Positions 24,142 through 31,265 of a DNA stretch of 39,502 bases are shown piece by piece. Within the stretch, counting starts at the first letter, position 1. Each line of letters starts with the position of its first letter. Origin of the DNA: Rhodospirillales bacterium (GTDB lineage: Bacteria; Pseudomonadota; Alphaproteobacteria; Rhodospirillales; Casp-alpha2); the NCBI GenBank assembly GCA_013203955.1, contig JABMOY010000085.1, positions 1 through 39,502 of the forward strand. Reading direction: 5' to 3'. The notes under the pieces were generated by a model. It saw nothing but the letters and a program-made list of their open reading frames with translations, made no database searches and had not been told where the DNA came from. Made by a program: the position numbers and the translations under genes.

Positions 24142-25323
24142 TTAAGTCCGGGGTTTCTTTTCAATTTTGCCTTCAATCTTGATAGCGATTTGATTGCCTT
24201 TGCGGCCCATTCGGCCCGAATACATAGCGACATCGCCGCAGGTAAGGGATACAGATGATTCTGGGGTGGCCGCGAACATGATCCTGGAGCCGATCTTGAG
24301 GTCGAAAACGTCGCTCAGCCGCATCGTTTGCTGGTCAACGACGGCTTCCAAATCAACATCGGTCAGCCACAATTCTTGCGCCAGATGGGTTTCCCAAATG
24401 GAATCTCGGCCAAATTTTTCACCCATGAACATTTGCAGCAACAACTCGCGGACCGGCTCCAAGGTCGCATAAGGCAGCAACAATTCCAGCCGCCCCCCAC
24501 GATCTTCCATGTCGATCCTAAGGCGGGTGACGATAGCGGCGTTGGAAGGCCTGGAAATGGTTGCAAACCGAGGGTTTGTTTCCAGACGGTCGAAGCGGAA
24601 TGTGACGGGGCTCAAAGGCTCGAAAGCGGCACTGAGATCGCCCAACATGACATGCACCATGCGTTCGACCAGGGACCTCTCGATGGTGGTATAGGGACGG
24701 CCTTCGATGCGCATTGCCGCGGTGCCGCGCCGACCGCCCAATAACACGTCAACGATCGAATAAATCAACGATGAATCGACGGTGATAAGCCCGAAATTAT
24801 CCCATTCCTCGGCCTTGAAAACGCTCAACATGGCGGGCAGCGGGATTGAATTCAGGTAATCCCCGAACCGGATGGAGGCAATGTTGTCCAGGGACACCTC
24901 GACATTGTCGGAGGTGAAATTCCTGAGAGACGTGGACATTAAACGCACCAGGCGGTCAAAAACGACCTCCAACATCGGTAGGCGTTCGTAAGAAACCAAG
25001 GCGCTGGATAAGATAGCTTGGATGCCGGATTTTTCGCCGCCTTCTTCGTGCTCCTCGTCGAAGCCCAGCAGACTGTCAATTTCTTCCTGGTTGAGGACCC
25101 TCGTCGATTCACGACCGCCACCGGCGGCATCGGCTTCGGCATCGGCGCCTAATTCTTCTTCATCACCGTCTCCGACCATGGACTCCCATTCGGCGGCGAG
25201 ATCATCCTGCTCATCGCCATCACCGGCCTCTGCCTCTGCCTCTGCCTCTTCGCCTCCGGCAGCGGCTTCCCATTCAGCAGCCATAGCGTCTTGATCGACA
25301 TCATCATCAGCGGGACTGGTCAT
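24142..25323 (-). CDS. fliM: FliM, flagellar switch protein with a long acidic N-terminal extension
   Basis: 393 residues, longer than the usual 320-360. C-ring protein that binds phospho-CheY and sets rotation direction. The CheY-binding motif LNQEEIDSLL, normally at the extreme N-terminus, starts at residue 77. Before it lies an acidic stretch containing two copies of a motif, DAMAAEWEAA (12-21) and DDLAAEWESM (40-49). The middle domain (SLRNFTSDNVEVSLDNIASIRFGDYLNSIPLPAMLSVF in parts) and the C-terminal SpoA domain (MRLSDVFDLKIGSRIMF) are normal. ATG at 25323, 31 bases after fliL. Confidence 0.95.
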   Translation of the reverse strand: MTSPADDDVDQDAMAAEWEAAAGGEEAEAEAEAGDGDEQDDLAAEWESMVGDGDEEELGADAEADAAGGGRESTRVLNQEEIDSLLGFDEEHEEGGEKSGIQAILSSALVSYERLPMLEVVFDRLVRLMSTSLRNFTSDNVEVSLDNIASIRFGDYLNSIPLPAMLSVFKAEEWDNFGLITVDSSLIYSIVDVLLGGRRGTAAMRIEGRPYTTIERSLVERMVHVMLGDLSAAFEPLSPVTFRFDRLETNPRFATISRPSNAAIVTRLRIDMEDRGGRLELLLPYATLEPVRELLLQMFMGEKFGRDSIWETHLAQELWLTDVDLEAVVDQQTMRLSDVFDLKIGSRIMFAATPESSVSLTCGDVAMYSGRMGRKGNQIAIKIEGKIEKKPRT

Positions 25324-25354
25324 AGCATTTAAATTCCTGGCCTAATTTGGCGGA

Positions 25355-25912
25355 TTACTGAACCAACATTTCCTTAAAAAGAACATCTCGCACCTTGGCG
25401 GGGGCAGCCGCGGCATTAACCCGTGTCAACAATTCCTCGCGCAACCTGTACATACCCGCCGAACCTTTCAAATCTTCTATCCTCAATTCCCTCAAATAAA
25501 CTTGAAAATTATCCATGATGCGGGGCATGACGGTTTCAATTCTCGAGACATCACCGGCACTGGCAAGTTCCAGGCTGACCCGAATTTTCAAAAAAGTCGA
25601 CTTACGGCCTCCGGTATTAAGGTTGACGATCAGTTCTTCCAACGGGAAGAAAACCGCATTTTTCCCATCATCTACCTTTTCTACCTTCGCTTCTTGTTCT
25701 CCCGTTATCCAATCAATGAGCGGCTGAATAAGACCGGTAAAATAAGCCGCAGCAATACCGCCTACGGACAGAAGAAAGACGGCGCCGACAATGATAATAA
25801 GCTTTTTCTTACCACCAGACCCTTTTGAAGAACCATCATCTTCATCACCCTCGCCCTCAAGGTCTTCGTCTTCTTCGTCATTAGGGTCTTCGTCAATTTC
25901 TTCTTTAGCCAT
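25355..25912 (-). CDS. fliL: FliL, stator-associated basal body protein
   Basis: 185 residues. Very acidic cytoplasmic N-terminus (EEIDEDPNDEEDEDLEGEGDE), one membrane helix (about 37-58, LIIIVGAVFLLSVGGIAAAYF) and the periplasmic FliL domain (FFPLEELIVNLNTGGRKSTFLKIRVSLEL; LRIEDLKGSAGMYRLREELLTRVN; VRDVLFKEMLVQ). FliL surrounds stators and supports torque under load. First gene of the large minus-strand motor operon; a near-perfect CtrA box lies 72 bases upstream. Confidence 0.94.
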   Translation of the reverse strand: MAKEEIDEDPNDEEDEDLEGEGDEDDGSSKGSGGKKKLIIIVGAVFLLSVGGIAAAYFTGLIQPLIDWITGEQEAKVEKVDDGKNAVFFPLEELIVNLNTGGRKSTFLKIRVSLELASAGDVSRIETVMPRIMDNFQVYLRELRIEDLKGSAGMYRLREELLTRVNAAAAPAKVRDVLFKEMLVQ

Positions 25913-25983
25913 TACCCAACCTCAAAAAACAACAGGACCCACTAAGTGAGTTCCGCCGCTGGGGGAATATTAGGCTGGGTTGG

Positions 25984-25998
25984 TTAACAACTTCTTGA
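25984..25998. promoter_or_regulatory. CtrA-like box upstream of fliL
   Basis: TTAACAACTTCTTGA matches TTAA-N7-TTAA at seven of eight positions. Its first eight bases equal those of the perfect box at 14133-14147. Placed 72 bases upstream of the fliL start. Confidence 0.45.
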
Positions 25999-26165
25999 GA
26001 AAGGGCGCCCAATCGGTCCAATCGAATGCCCTTTCTTGTCGTGCTCAGGCCACGGCGCCCAACCTTTTCCGAGCCCCGTGGCAAGGCCGAATCGGAGAAT
26101 ACCAAATAACCCCCCCCTTGAGCAACAATCCCTGCGTTTCCCTGGCTTTCAGTAAATTCGGGTCA

Positions 26166-26178
26166 GGCAATAAATGCC
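26166..26178 (+). promoter_or_regulatory. GGCA-N5-TGCC palindrome upstream of flgF (candidate FlbD enhancer)
   Basis: GGCA-ATAAA-TGCC, about 103 bases upstream of the -24 element at 26269. A half-site GGCA recurs at 26208-26211, 42 bases further on, echoing the paired sites before flgE. Confidence 0.5.
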
Positions 26179-26268
26179 GGGCAAAGCATACCTTGGGGGC
26201 TCGAAATGGCATTTTCATATCGTCCGTCTAAAGACATTAATGCATTGTTTTTAAACAATTTATTATAT

Positions 26269-26283
26269 TGGCATGGGCTATGC
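26269..26283 (+). promoter_or_regulatory. Probable sigma-54 promoter of flgF-flgG-flgA-flgH
   Basis: TGGCATGGGCTATGC keeps the essential GG and GC with ten-base spacing and differs from TGGCACG-N4-TTGC at two positions. It is 49 bases before the flgF ATG. Confidence 0.6.
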
Positions 26284-26331
26284 ATAGTAATCGGCGGGTA
26301 CGTGTGAATTAAACAAGGTTTAGGTGGAACT

Positions 26332-27072
26332 ATGGAAACGACATCACTTATCGCAATGTCCCGCCAAAGCGGGTTGCAACGCCAAATGGATATTGTCGCC
26401 AATAACATCGCCAATATGAACACCAACGGCTTCAAGGGTGAAAATATGATGTTTGTAGAGCATCTGGTGAAAAGCCAAGGCGGCCAGAAACTTCTGGGAT
26501 CGAAGCTGTCTTTCGTGCGCGACATCGCCACGATGACTGATTTCAGCGACGGTCCATCGGAAAGAACCGGAAATCCTCTCGATTTGGCGATCCGTGCCGA
26601 AGGATATTTCGTCATCCAAACGGATAAGGGAGAGCGTTACACCCGAAACGGTCGTTTTAAACTTGATGAAGGCGGCCAAATGGTCACCCAGAAAGGCGAT
26701 CCCGTTCTTTCCAGCGGCAACAATCCAATCTTTCTGAGCCCGGAAGATACTGAAATTTCTATTTCACGAGATGGAACAGTATCCACCAACAACGGCGATT
26801 TGGGCCGGCTCAAGCTCGTAACCTTTGAAAAACCTCAGCTTCTCAAGCGTTCCGCAGGCGGAATTTTCGCCCCTGCCGAGGGCCAGAGGCCAAAAGACGT
26901 GGAATCACCCGACATCGCACAAGGCATGTTGGAGGGATCCAATGTGAAGCCGATTTTAGAGATGGCAAAAATGATCGACGTCCAGCGCACCTATGACGGC
27001 GTCAGGGATTTTATCGATCGCGAAGACGAAAGAATGCGCAACATGGTCAAGGAGATGGGCCAAACGGTTTAA
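26332..27072 (+). CDS. flgF: FlgF, proximal rod protein
   Basis: 246 residues. N-terminal rod motif QRQMDIVANNIANMNTNGFKGE, then the FlgF/FlgG-type core (LDLAIRAEGYFVIQTDKGERYTRNGRFKLDEGGQM in parts) and the C-terminal motif MLEGSNVKPILEMAKMIDVQRTYDGV. FlgF joins the proximal rod to the distal rod made of FlgG, which is encoded next. Start supported by the AGGTGGA site. Confidence 0.95.
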   Translation: METTSLIAMSRQSGLQRQMDIVANNIANMNTNGFKGENMMFVEHLVKSQGGQKLLGSKLSFVRDIATMTDFSDGPSERTGNPLDLAIRAEGYFVIQTDKGERYTRNGRFKLDEGGQMVTQKGDPVLSSGNNPIFLSPEDTEISISRDGTVSTNNGDLGRLKLVTFEKPQLLKRSAGGIFAPAEGQRPKDVESPDIAQGMLEGSNVKPILEMAKMIDVQRTYDGVRDFIDREDERMRNMVKEMGQTV

Positions 27073-27134
27073 AGCCCGAAAAGACGACGGGAAATTGACC
27101 CTAAAAATAAAGAAGAGAAGAAAGGACGGGAATT

Positions 27135-27920
27135 ATGAGATCTTTAGACATCGCTGCGACAGGAATGCTGGCACAGCAACGGAACGTTGAGGTCGTGTCG
27201 AATAACCTGGCCAACATGAACACCACAGCCTACATGCGGCGGCGAACGGAATTTCACGACTTGATTTACCAAGACCTTAGGCGCGTCGGCACTACGTCAT
27301 CCGATGCCGGCACCATCGTTCCTTCGGGCGTGCAGTTGGGTCTTGGCGTCAAGCTGGCAGCGGTCTACCGCATCCATGAACAAGGCAACCTGGAAGCCAC
27401 CGACAATACCTTGGACCTAGCAGTTCAGGGCAAGGGTTTCTTTCAAGTGAAATTACCCGCCGGGGATACGGCCTATACCCGTGACGGCACATTTCAGTTG
27501 GATGCGAAGGGTAACATCGTTACCCATGACGGGTATGAGTTGGAACCCAAGATCACGGTTCCCAGCACCGCCATTGACGTTACCGTCAATCAATCAGGTG
27601 AAGTTTTGGTCAAGATCGAAGGCCAGGTTAACTTTTCCAACGTTGGCCAGATTCAAATCGCCACCTTCCCCAACGAAGCTGGCCTACAGGCCGAAGGCGG
27701 CAATTTGATGACGGAAACGCCGGCATCGGGAAAACCGACCACCGGCAACCCCGGAGCCACGGGTTTAGGATCCATCCTTCAGGGTTTCCTGGAAACTTCC
27801 AACGTTAATGCGGTCGAAGAAATTTCAAACCTGATTTCTGCACAACGCGCCTATGAAATGAACTCGAAGGTCATTCAGACCTCCGACGAAATGATGGGCA
27901 CCTTGACGACGATCCGCTAA
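27135..27920 (+). CDS. flgG: FlgG, distal rod protein
   Basis: 261 residues, the standard FlgG length. MRSLDIAATGMLAQQRNVEV and VSNNLANMNTTAYMRRR are typical; the FlgG-specific insert FHDLIYQDLRRVGTTSS follows; the C-terminus ends FLETSNVNAVEEISNLISAQ and RAYEMNSKVIQTSDEMMG. It polymerises into the drive-shaft section of the rod. Preceded by AGGACGGG; flgA starts 11 bases later. Confidence 0.97.
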   Translation: MRSLDIAATGMLAQQRNVEVVSNNLANMNTTAYMRRRTEFHDLIYQDLRRVGTTSSDAGTIVPSGVQLGLGVKLAAVYRIHEQGNLEATDNTLDLAVQGKGFFQVKLPAGDTAYTRDGTFQLDAKGNIVTHDGYELEPKITVPSTAIDVTVNQSGEVLVKIEGQVNFSNVGQIQIATFPNEAGLQAEGGNLMTETPASGKPTTGNPGATGLGSILQGFLETSNVNAVEEISNLISAQRAYEMNSKVIQTSDEMMGTLTTIR

Positions 27921-27931
27921 GGAGATTTTCG

Positions 27932-28918
27932 ATGAAAAAGATCGCTGTCGCCATATTCGTTACCGCCCTGTTGGTGCCGGTGGCGGTGTGGGCGGGGGAA
28001 AAGCCCTCCAAAGGGGCCGCCCCTACTTACGAAGCAAAGGTAACGTTGAACGAAGCCATCACCGTCAAAGGCAAACTTGTCCGTCTTGGCGATTTGTTCA
28101 CCAACACCGGCAAGAAAGCCGACATTACCGTGGCCTACGCTCCGGCGCCGGGAAAGCGCGCTGTATTTGATGCTCGCTGGCTTAGCCGGGTCGCCCGCAC
28201 CTATAGCCTGGATTGGCGTGCCGTCGGCCTTCAAGACCAGATCATCGTCGAACGCGATAGTCAGATCATAACACGCGAGGAAATTATCGATCATGTCCGC
28301 GCCGCCCTAATCGACAGAGGCGTCGACCCCGCGATGACCATTGAGCTAAGCAACCGATTGATGAAACTCCATATTCCAGGGGACGCCAAGGCAACTGTCA
28401 GTGTCGAAGATGTCGCTTACGAAAAAAGGACAGGGCGCTTTACGGCAGTCCTTATCGCCCCAGCCGGGTCCCCGGCGGCGACCCGAACGCGGGTCACGGG
28501 CCGTCTATTCATGGTCTCGGAGGTTCCGGTTCCGAATAGGCGGATTCTGACTAAAGAATTGATCGGCAAGGGCGATATCAAATGGATTCAAGTTCGCCAG
28601 GACCGGCTTCGCAGGGACACCATCCTTGATGCCAACGAATTAATCGGCAAGGCCGCGAAACGAGGGCTCCGTTCGGGCATTCCCGTTCAGATTTCGTCCG
28701 TTCAACGGCCGATACTGGTCCCCAGGGGGTCGCTGGTAACAATCCTTCTTAAGACGCCGAAAATGACCATCACGGCACAAGGAAAATCGCTCGAAAATGG
28801 CAGCGAAGGAGATGTTATTAAGATTACCAATACCCAGAGCAAAACTGTCATCGAAGCTGAAGTCATTGGAAACGGCAAGGTCGCCGTATTGGCCTCAAAT
28901 TTGATGGCGATGAATTAA
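27932..28918 (+). CDS. flgA: FlgA, P-ring assembly chaperone
   Basis: 328 residues with a signal peptide (about 1-21, IAVAIFVTALLVPVAVWAG). Periplasmic chaperone needed for FlgI to assemble into the P ring. The C-terminal two-thirds contain the SAF-type domain: VPVPNRRILTKELIGKGDI, DANELIGKAAKRGLRSGIPV and VPRGSLVTILLKTPKMTITAQGKSLENG read in parts. The N-terminal region has VTLNEAITVKGKLVRLGDLF, the usual opening. GGAG site before the ATG; order flgF-G-A-H is typical of Alphaproteobacteria. Confidence 0.95.
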   Translation: MKKIAVAIFVTALLVPVAVWAGEKPSKGAAPTYEAKVTLNEAITVKGKLVRLGDLFTNTGKKADITVAYAPAPGKRAVFDARWLSRVARTYSLDWRAVGLQDQIIVERDSQIITREEIIDHVRAALIDRGVDPAMTIELSNRLMKLHIPGDAKATVSVEDVAYEKRTGRFTAVLIAPAGSPAATRTRVTGRLFMVSEVPVPNRRILTKELIGKGDIKWIQVRQDRLRRDTILDANELIGKAAKRGLRSGIPVQISSVQRPILVPRGSLVTILLKTPKMTITAQGKSLENGSEGDVIKITNTQSKTVIEAEVIGNGKVAVLASNLMAMN

Positions 28919-28958
28919 ACGTGCCGCTTCGAGACGACGAATAAGGAGTAGATAAAGA

Positions 28959-29720
28959 ATGAAACCCATGACCGCTCGCAATGCGTTGCGCCTGACAGCA
29001 CTTGGCCTGATTGCCATATCGGTCAGCGGCTGTAACGCGCTCAGCCGTCTTTCCGAAATCGGTGACGGGCCGGAACTGACGAAAATCGTCAATCCGGTGG
29101 CACGCCCTGACTACAAACCGGTCAGCCTTCCGATGCCGGCGCCGGAAGTCGCTGAAGACAACCCCAATTCGCTTTGGCGGGGCGGGGCGAAAGCTTTCTT
29201 CAAGGACCACCGGGCGAAGGACATCGGCGATGTCGTCACGGTCAATCTGGATATCAGTGAAAGCGCTAACTTCTCGAACCTGACCGAACGGGATCGGGCG
29301 GACAGCGAAGACGTGGGCGTGGACGCACTTCTCGGCCTCGAAGCGGAATTTACCAAGGTTCTGCCCCAGGCGGTCGTCCCCGGTACGTTGCTTGATTTCG
29401 ACAGCACCTCTTCCACATCCGGTGACGGCACCATAACCCGAAGTGAAACGGTGGCCCTGACTTTCGCCGCCGTGGTCACCCAAATTCTACCGAACGGTTC
29501 GCTGGTTATCGTTGGCCGACAGGAAATCCGGGTCAACGCCGAGCTTCGCGAACTTATGGTGACCGGGGTCATCCGGCCATCGGATATCGATTCCGACAAT
29601 ACGATTTCACATGAAAAAATAGTCGAGATGCGCGTGGCCTACGGCGGCAGAGGCACCATCAGCCAACTGCAGCAACCCCGTTGGGGCACGCAAATCTGGG
29701 ATATCATTTTCCCGTTCTAG
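28959..29720 (+). CDS. flgH: FlgH, L-ring lipoprotein
   Basis: 253 residues. Lipoprotein signal with lipobox ending at Cys25 (IAISVSGC). FlgH forms the outer-membrane L ring around the rod. Family features: SLWRGGAKAFFKDHRAKDIGDVVTV in parts, the RSETVALTFAAVVTQILPNGSLVI region and the C-terminal RPSDIDSDNTISHEKIVEMRVAYGGRG with final WGTQIWDIIFPF. Last gene of the flgFGAH operon, followed by a strong terminator. Confidence 0.97.
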   Translation: MKPMTARNALRLTALGLIAISVSGCNALSRLSEIGDGPELTKIVNPVARPDYKPVSLPMPAPEVAEDNPNSLWRGGAKAFFKDHRAKDIGDVVTVNLDISESANFSNLTERDRADSEDVGVDALLGLEAEFTKVLPQAVVPGTLLDFDSTSSTSGDGTITRSETVALTFAAVVTQILPNGSLVIVGRQEIRVNAELRELMVTGVIRPSDIDSDNTISHEKIVEMRVAYGGRGTISQLQQPRWGTQIWDIIFPF

Positions 29721-29751
29721 GTTCGGCTTAGGTTTGAATCTAGCAACTTAA

Positions 29752-29789
29752 AGGCCGGTGCATTCGCACCGGCCTCTTTTTGCTTTTTA
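29752..29789. terminator. Strong intrinsic terminator after flgH, likely shared with dksA
   Basis: AGGCCGGTGC (29752-29761) pairs perfectly with GCACCGGCCT (29766-29775) around a 4-base loop, followed by CTTTTTGCTTTTT. It lies between convergent flgH and dksA. Confidence 0.92.
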
Positions 29790-29802
29790 AGAAGGACGGA
29801 GA

Positions 29803-30219
29803 TTATTCGTCGCGGTGGGTTTTTTCCATCCGCTCGTGACGTTCCTGGGCCTCAATGGAAAGCGTCGCAATAGGGCGCGCTTCCAGACGGGAAAGGCTGA
29901 TCGGCTCGCTGGTTTCAAGGCAAAACCCATAGCTCCCGGTGTCAATCCTCTCCAAGGCTTCATCGATTTTGGTAATAAGTTTTCGGGCGCGGTCCCGGGT
30001 CCTGAGTTCCAGGGAACGATCCGTCTCGATCGACGCGCGATCGGCAATATCGGATTCCAGGATCCCCCCTTCTTGAAGCTGTTGGATGGTACCGTTTGAC
30101 TCGCTCAGGAGCTCAGCCCTCCAATCCAACAACTTCGTGCGGAAATATTCCCGCATCCGGTCATTCATAAAGGGCTCTTTTTTAGTCGGCCTATAATCGT
30201 GGGGTAGCGTGACGTTCAT
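29803..30219 (-). CDS. dksA: DksA-family RNA polymerase-binding regulator with three of four zinc cysteines lost
   Basis: 138 residues from the ATG at 30219 (MNVTLPHDYRPTKKEPF). Binds RNA polymerase in the secondary channel and mediates the stringent response with ppGpp. The coiled-coil tip (ESDIADRASIETDRSLELRTRDRARKL in parts) is conserved. In the zinc-finger region GSYGFCLETSEPISLSRLEARPIATLSIEAQE only the first cysteine remains; the others are Thr, Ser and Ala. This pattern is known from other alphaproteobacterial DksA proteins, so it is probably lineage-typical and functional. Independent of the flagellar operons except by position. Confidence 0.9.
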   Translation of the reverse strand: MNVTLPHDYRPTKKEPFMNDRMREYFRTKLLDWRAELLSESNGTIQQLQEGGILESDIADRASIETDRSLELRTRDRARKLITKIDEALERIDTGSYGFCLETSEPISLSRLEARPIATLSIEAQERHERMEKTHRDE

Positions 30220-30374
30220 CCTAAAAGGGCTCCCAGTTCGTATTTTTTTTAGAGGCCGGAATATAGGTGGGAGAGGCCCTCGCCGCAAGAGTCAATTTAA
30301 AGACGCCCAGTCACGTTAATGTGTTGAAAATAGTAGATTATATAGAATATCCGGGGTTTTTGGGCTTAGGCCCC

Positions 30375-30812
30375 TTAAAAATCGCGCGTCAATTTAGCAA
30401 CTTCGACTTCCGCTCTTAGTTCTATTTCATCAATAATTTCGTTCAGTCTCGGATCATCGCTCAGTTGGCGCTTTTCCCGCAACTTCTTGGCCAAGCCCTG
30501 AAGCTTTTCCTTCGAAATTGCACCGGTAAGAATAGCCAGTCTGAGTTCATCAAGGCTGTCCAGGATATCGTTGCCGAATTGCTTTAGAAGCCCCTTGGAA
30601 CGGCCATCCGTCGCGTCCGGCACTTCCTGTACGGCATAAATGGAATCGACGGCGCCAACCGAACCGGCCCCTTCCATAGCCTGCGGGGCATCAGCGGCGC
30701 CCACTCCGGCAAGGCCCAACACCTGCTCGGCAAATTCACCGTCTGTCGCCACCGCTTTTTTCTTTTTCGTCGAGGCAGCCTGTTTTGAAGAATCTACCTT
30801 AGAGATTTTCAT
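30375..30812 (-). CDS. fliX: FliX, flagellar assembly regulator (FlbD partner)
   Basis: 145 residues. In Caulobacter FliX couples early basal-body assembly to FlbD, the activator of sigma-54 flagellar genes. Features seen: the N-terminal KISKVDSSKQ segment with a Lys-rich stretch, the FAEQVLGLAG region, and a C-terminal helical domain GNDILDSLDELRLAILTGAI, KEKLQGLAKKLREKRQL, DDPRLNEIIDEIELRAEVEVAKL. It is divergent from flgE and close to it, a typical place. FlbD itself is not in the window. Confidence 0.9.
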   Translation of the reverse strand: MKISKVDSSKQAASTKKKKAVATDGEFAEQVLGLAGVGAADAPQAMEGAGSVGAVDSIYAVQEVPDATDGRSKGLLKQFGNDILDSLDELRLAILTGAISKEKLQGLAKKLREKRQLSDDPRLNEIIDEIELRAEVEVAKLTRDF

Positions 30813-30853
30813 CCGGGGGCTATTTGGTTATGAGACTAAAAGGACGGGGCAAT

Positions 30854-30926
30854 GCTTTCGTAAAGGTTCCTCAGCCCGCCGGGTGAGGAACCAGCCTGGA
30901 TTCTGCCTAAACCGAGTTACGAAAGC
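30854..30926. repeat. Nested inverted repeats upstream of fliX
   Basis: Outer arms GCTTTCGTAA (30854-30863) and TTACGAAAGC (30917-30926) match perfectly over ten bases. Inside them GGTTCCTCA (30865-30873) and TGAGGAACC (30884-30892) match over nine, with CCC/GGG extending the inner stem. No T-run follows on either strand, so a terminator is unlikely. Confidence 0.85.
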
Positions 30927-31079
30927 CAGAACAATCCGACCATTTGGCTTCGGACGTTTTGAACCGGACCCTTCGGCAAAGGCTTCTTAGCCTCTTAGGC
31001 AGTTGAAAAGCATTCTTAATTATAAAGGTTAATAAGTTAAAAAGAACAGCCGCGCATACCCACCGGAAAAACCCCTGCC

Positions 31080-31133
31080 CGGCAAATTTTGCTTAGATCA
31101 AAGCCGACAACCACTATTTTCGGCACAAAATGC
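31080..31133 (+). promoter_or_regulatory. Paired GGCA-N5-TGCC-type sites upstream of flgE (candidate FlbD enhancer)
   Basis: Site 1 CGGCAAATTTTGC (31080-31092) and site 2 CGGCACAAAATGC (31121-31133; full palindrome GGCA-CAAAA-TGCC at 31122-31134) are 41 bases apart, about four helical turns. They lie 110 and 69 bases upstream of the -24 element. FlbD sites in Caulobacter are also GGCA-containing; that comparison is from general knowledge. Confidence 0.55.
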
Positions 31134-31161
31134 CTAGCTTGCCCCTTAAAATTTATAGCAA

Positions 31162-31174
31162 AATCAATAAGATA
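31162..31174 (+). promoter_or_regulatory. IHF-like site upstream of flgE
   Basis: AATCAATAAGATA matches WATCAA-N4-TTR at all but one position and lies between the enhancer pair and the sigma-54 promoter, where DNA bending by IHF is expected. Confidence 0.45.
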
Positions 31175-31189
31175 GAGGTTCCTTTGGGT

Positions 31190-31204
31190 TGGCACCCTTC
31201 TTGC
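31190..31204 (+). promoter_or_regulatory. Sigma-54 (-24/-12) promoter of flgE
   Basis: TGGCACCCTTCTTGC: TGGCAC and TTGC both intact with correct spacing; only the seventh base departs from the consensus G. It is 62 bases before the flgE ATG. Confidence 0.88.
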
Positions 31205-31265
31205 TTTTAAAAGCCTGGATTTGTCAATTGGCCCTTAACGAGCCCAACCACGCCGGAGCGCACCC

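Larger units (their letters stand above)
25913..26331. other. Divergent regulatory region between fliL and flgF
   Basis: 419 bases with no convincing gene. It contains a CtrA-like box near fliL, a GGCA-N5-TGCC palindrome (26166-26178), the AT palindrome ATTGTTT-TT-AAACAAT (26244-26259) with an IHF-like AAACAATTTATTA (26253-26265), and a sigma-54-like promoter directed at flgF. Confidence 0.7.
30813..31265. other. Regulatory region between fliX and flgE
   Basis: 453 bases without a gene. Left half: nested inverted repeats and several smaller hairpins, such as AGGCT-TCTT-AGCCT near 30980. Right half: a pair of GGCA-type palindromes, an IHF-like site and a near-perfect sigma-54 promoter. Confidence 0.7.

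Noticed and set aside
25980-26231. 83-codon open frame between fliL and flgF
   Set aside because: No ribosome site, no family resemblance, and it overlaps the regulatory motifs of the divergent promoters.
31016-31040. Three TTAA tetramers before flgE as CtrA boxes
   Set aside because: Spacings between them are nine and four bases, not seven, and flgE has a clear sigma-54 promoter.
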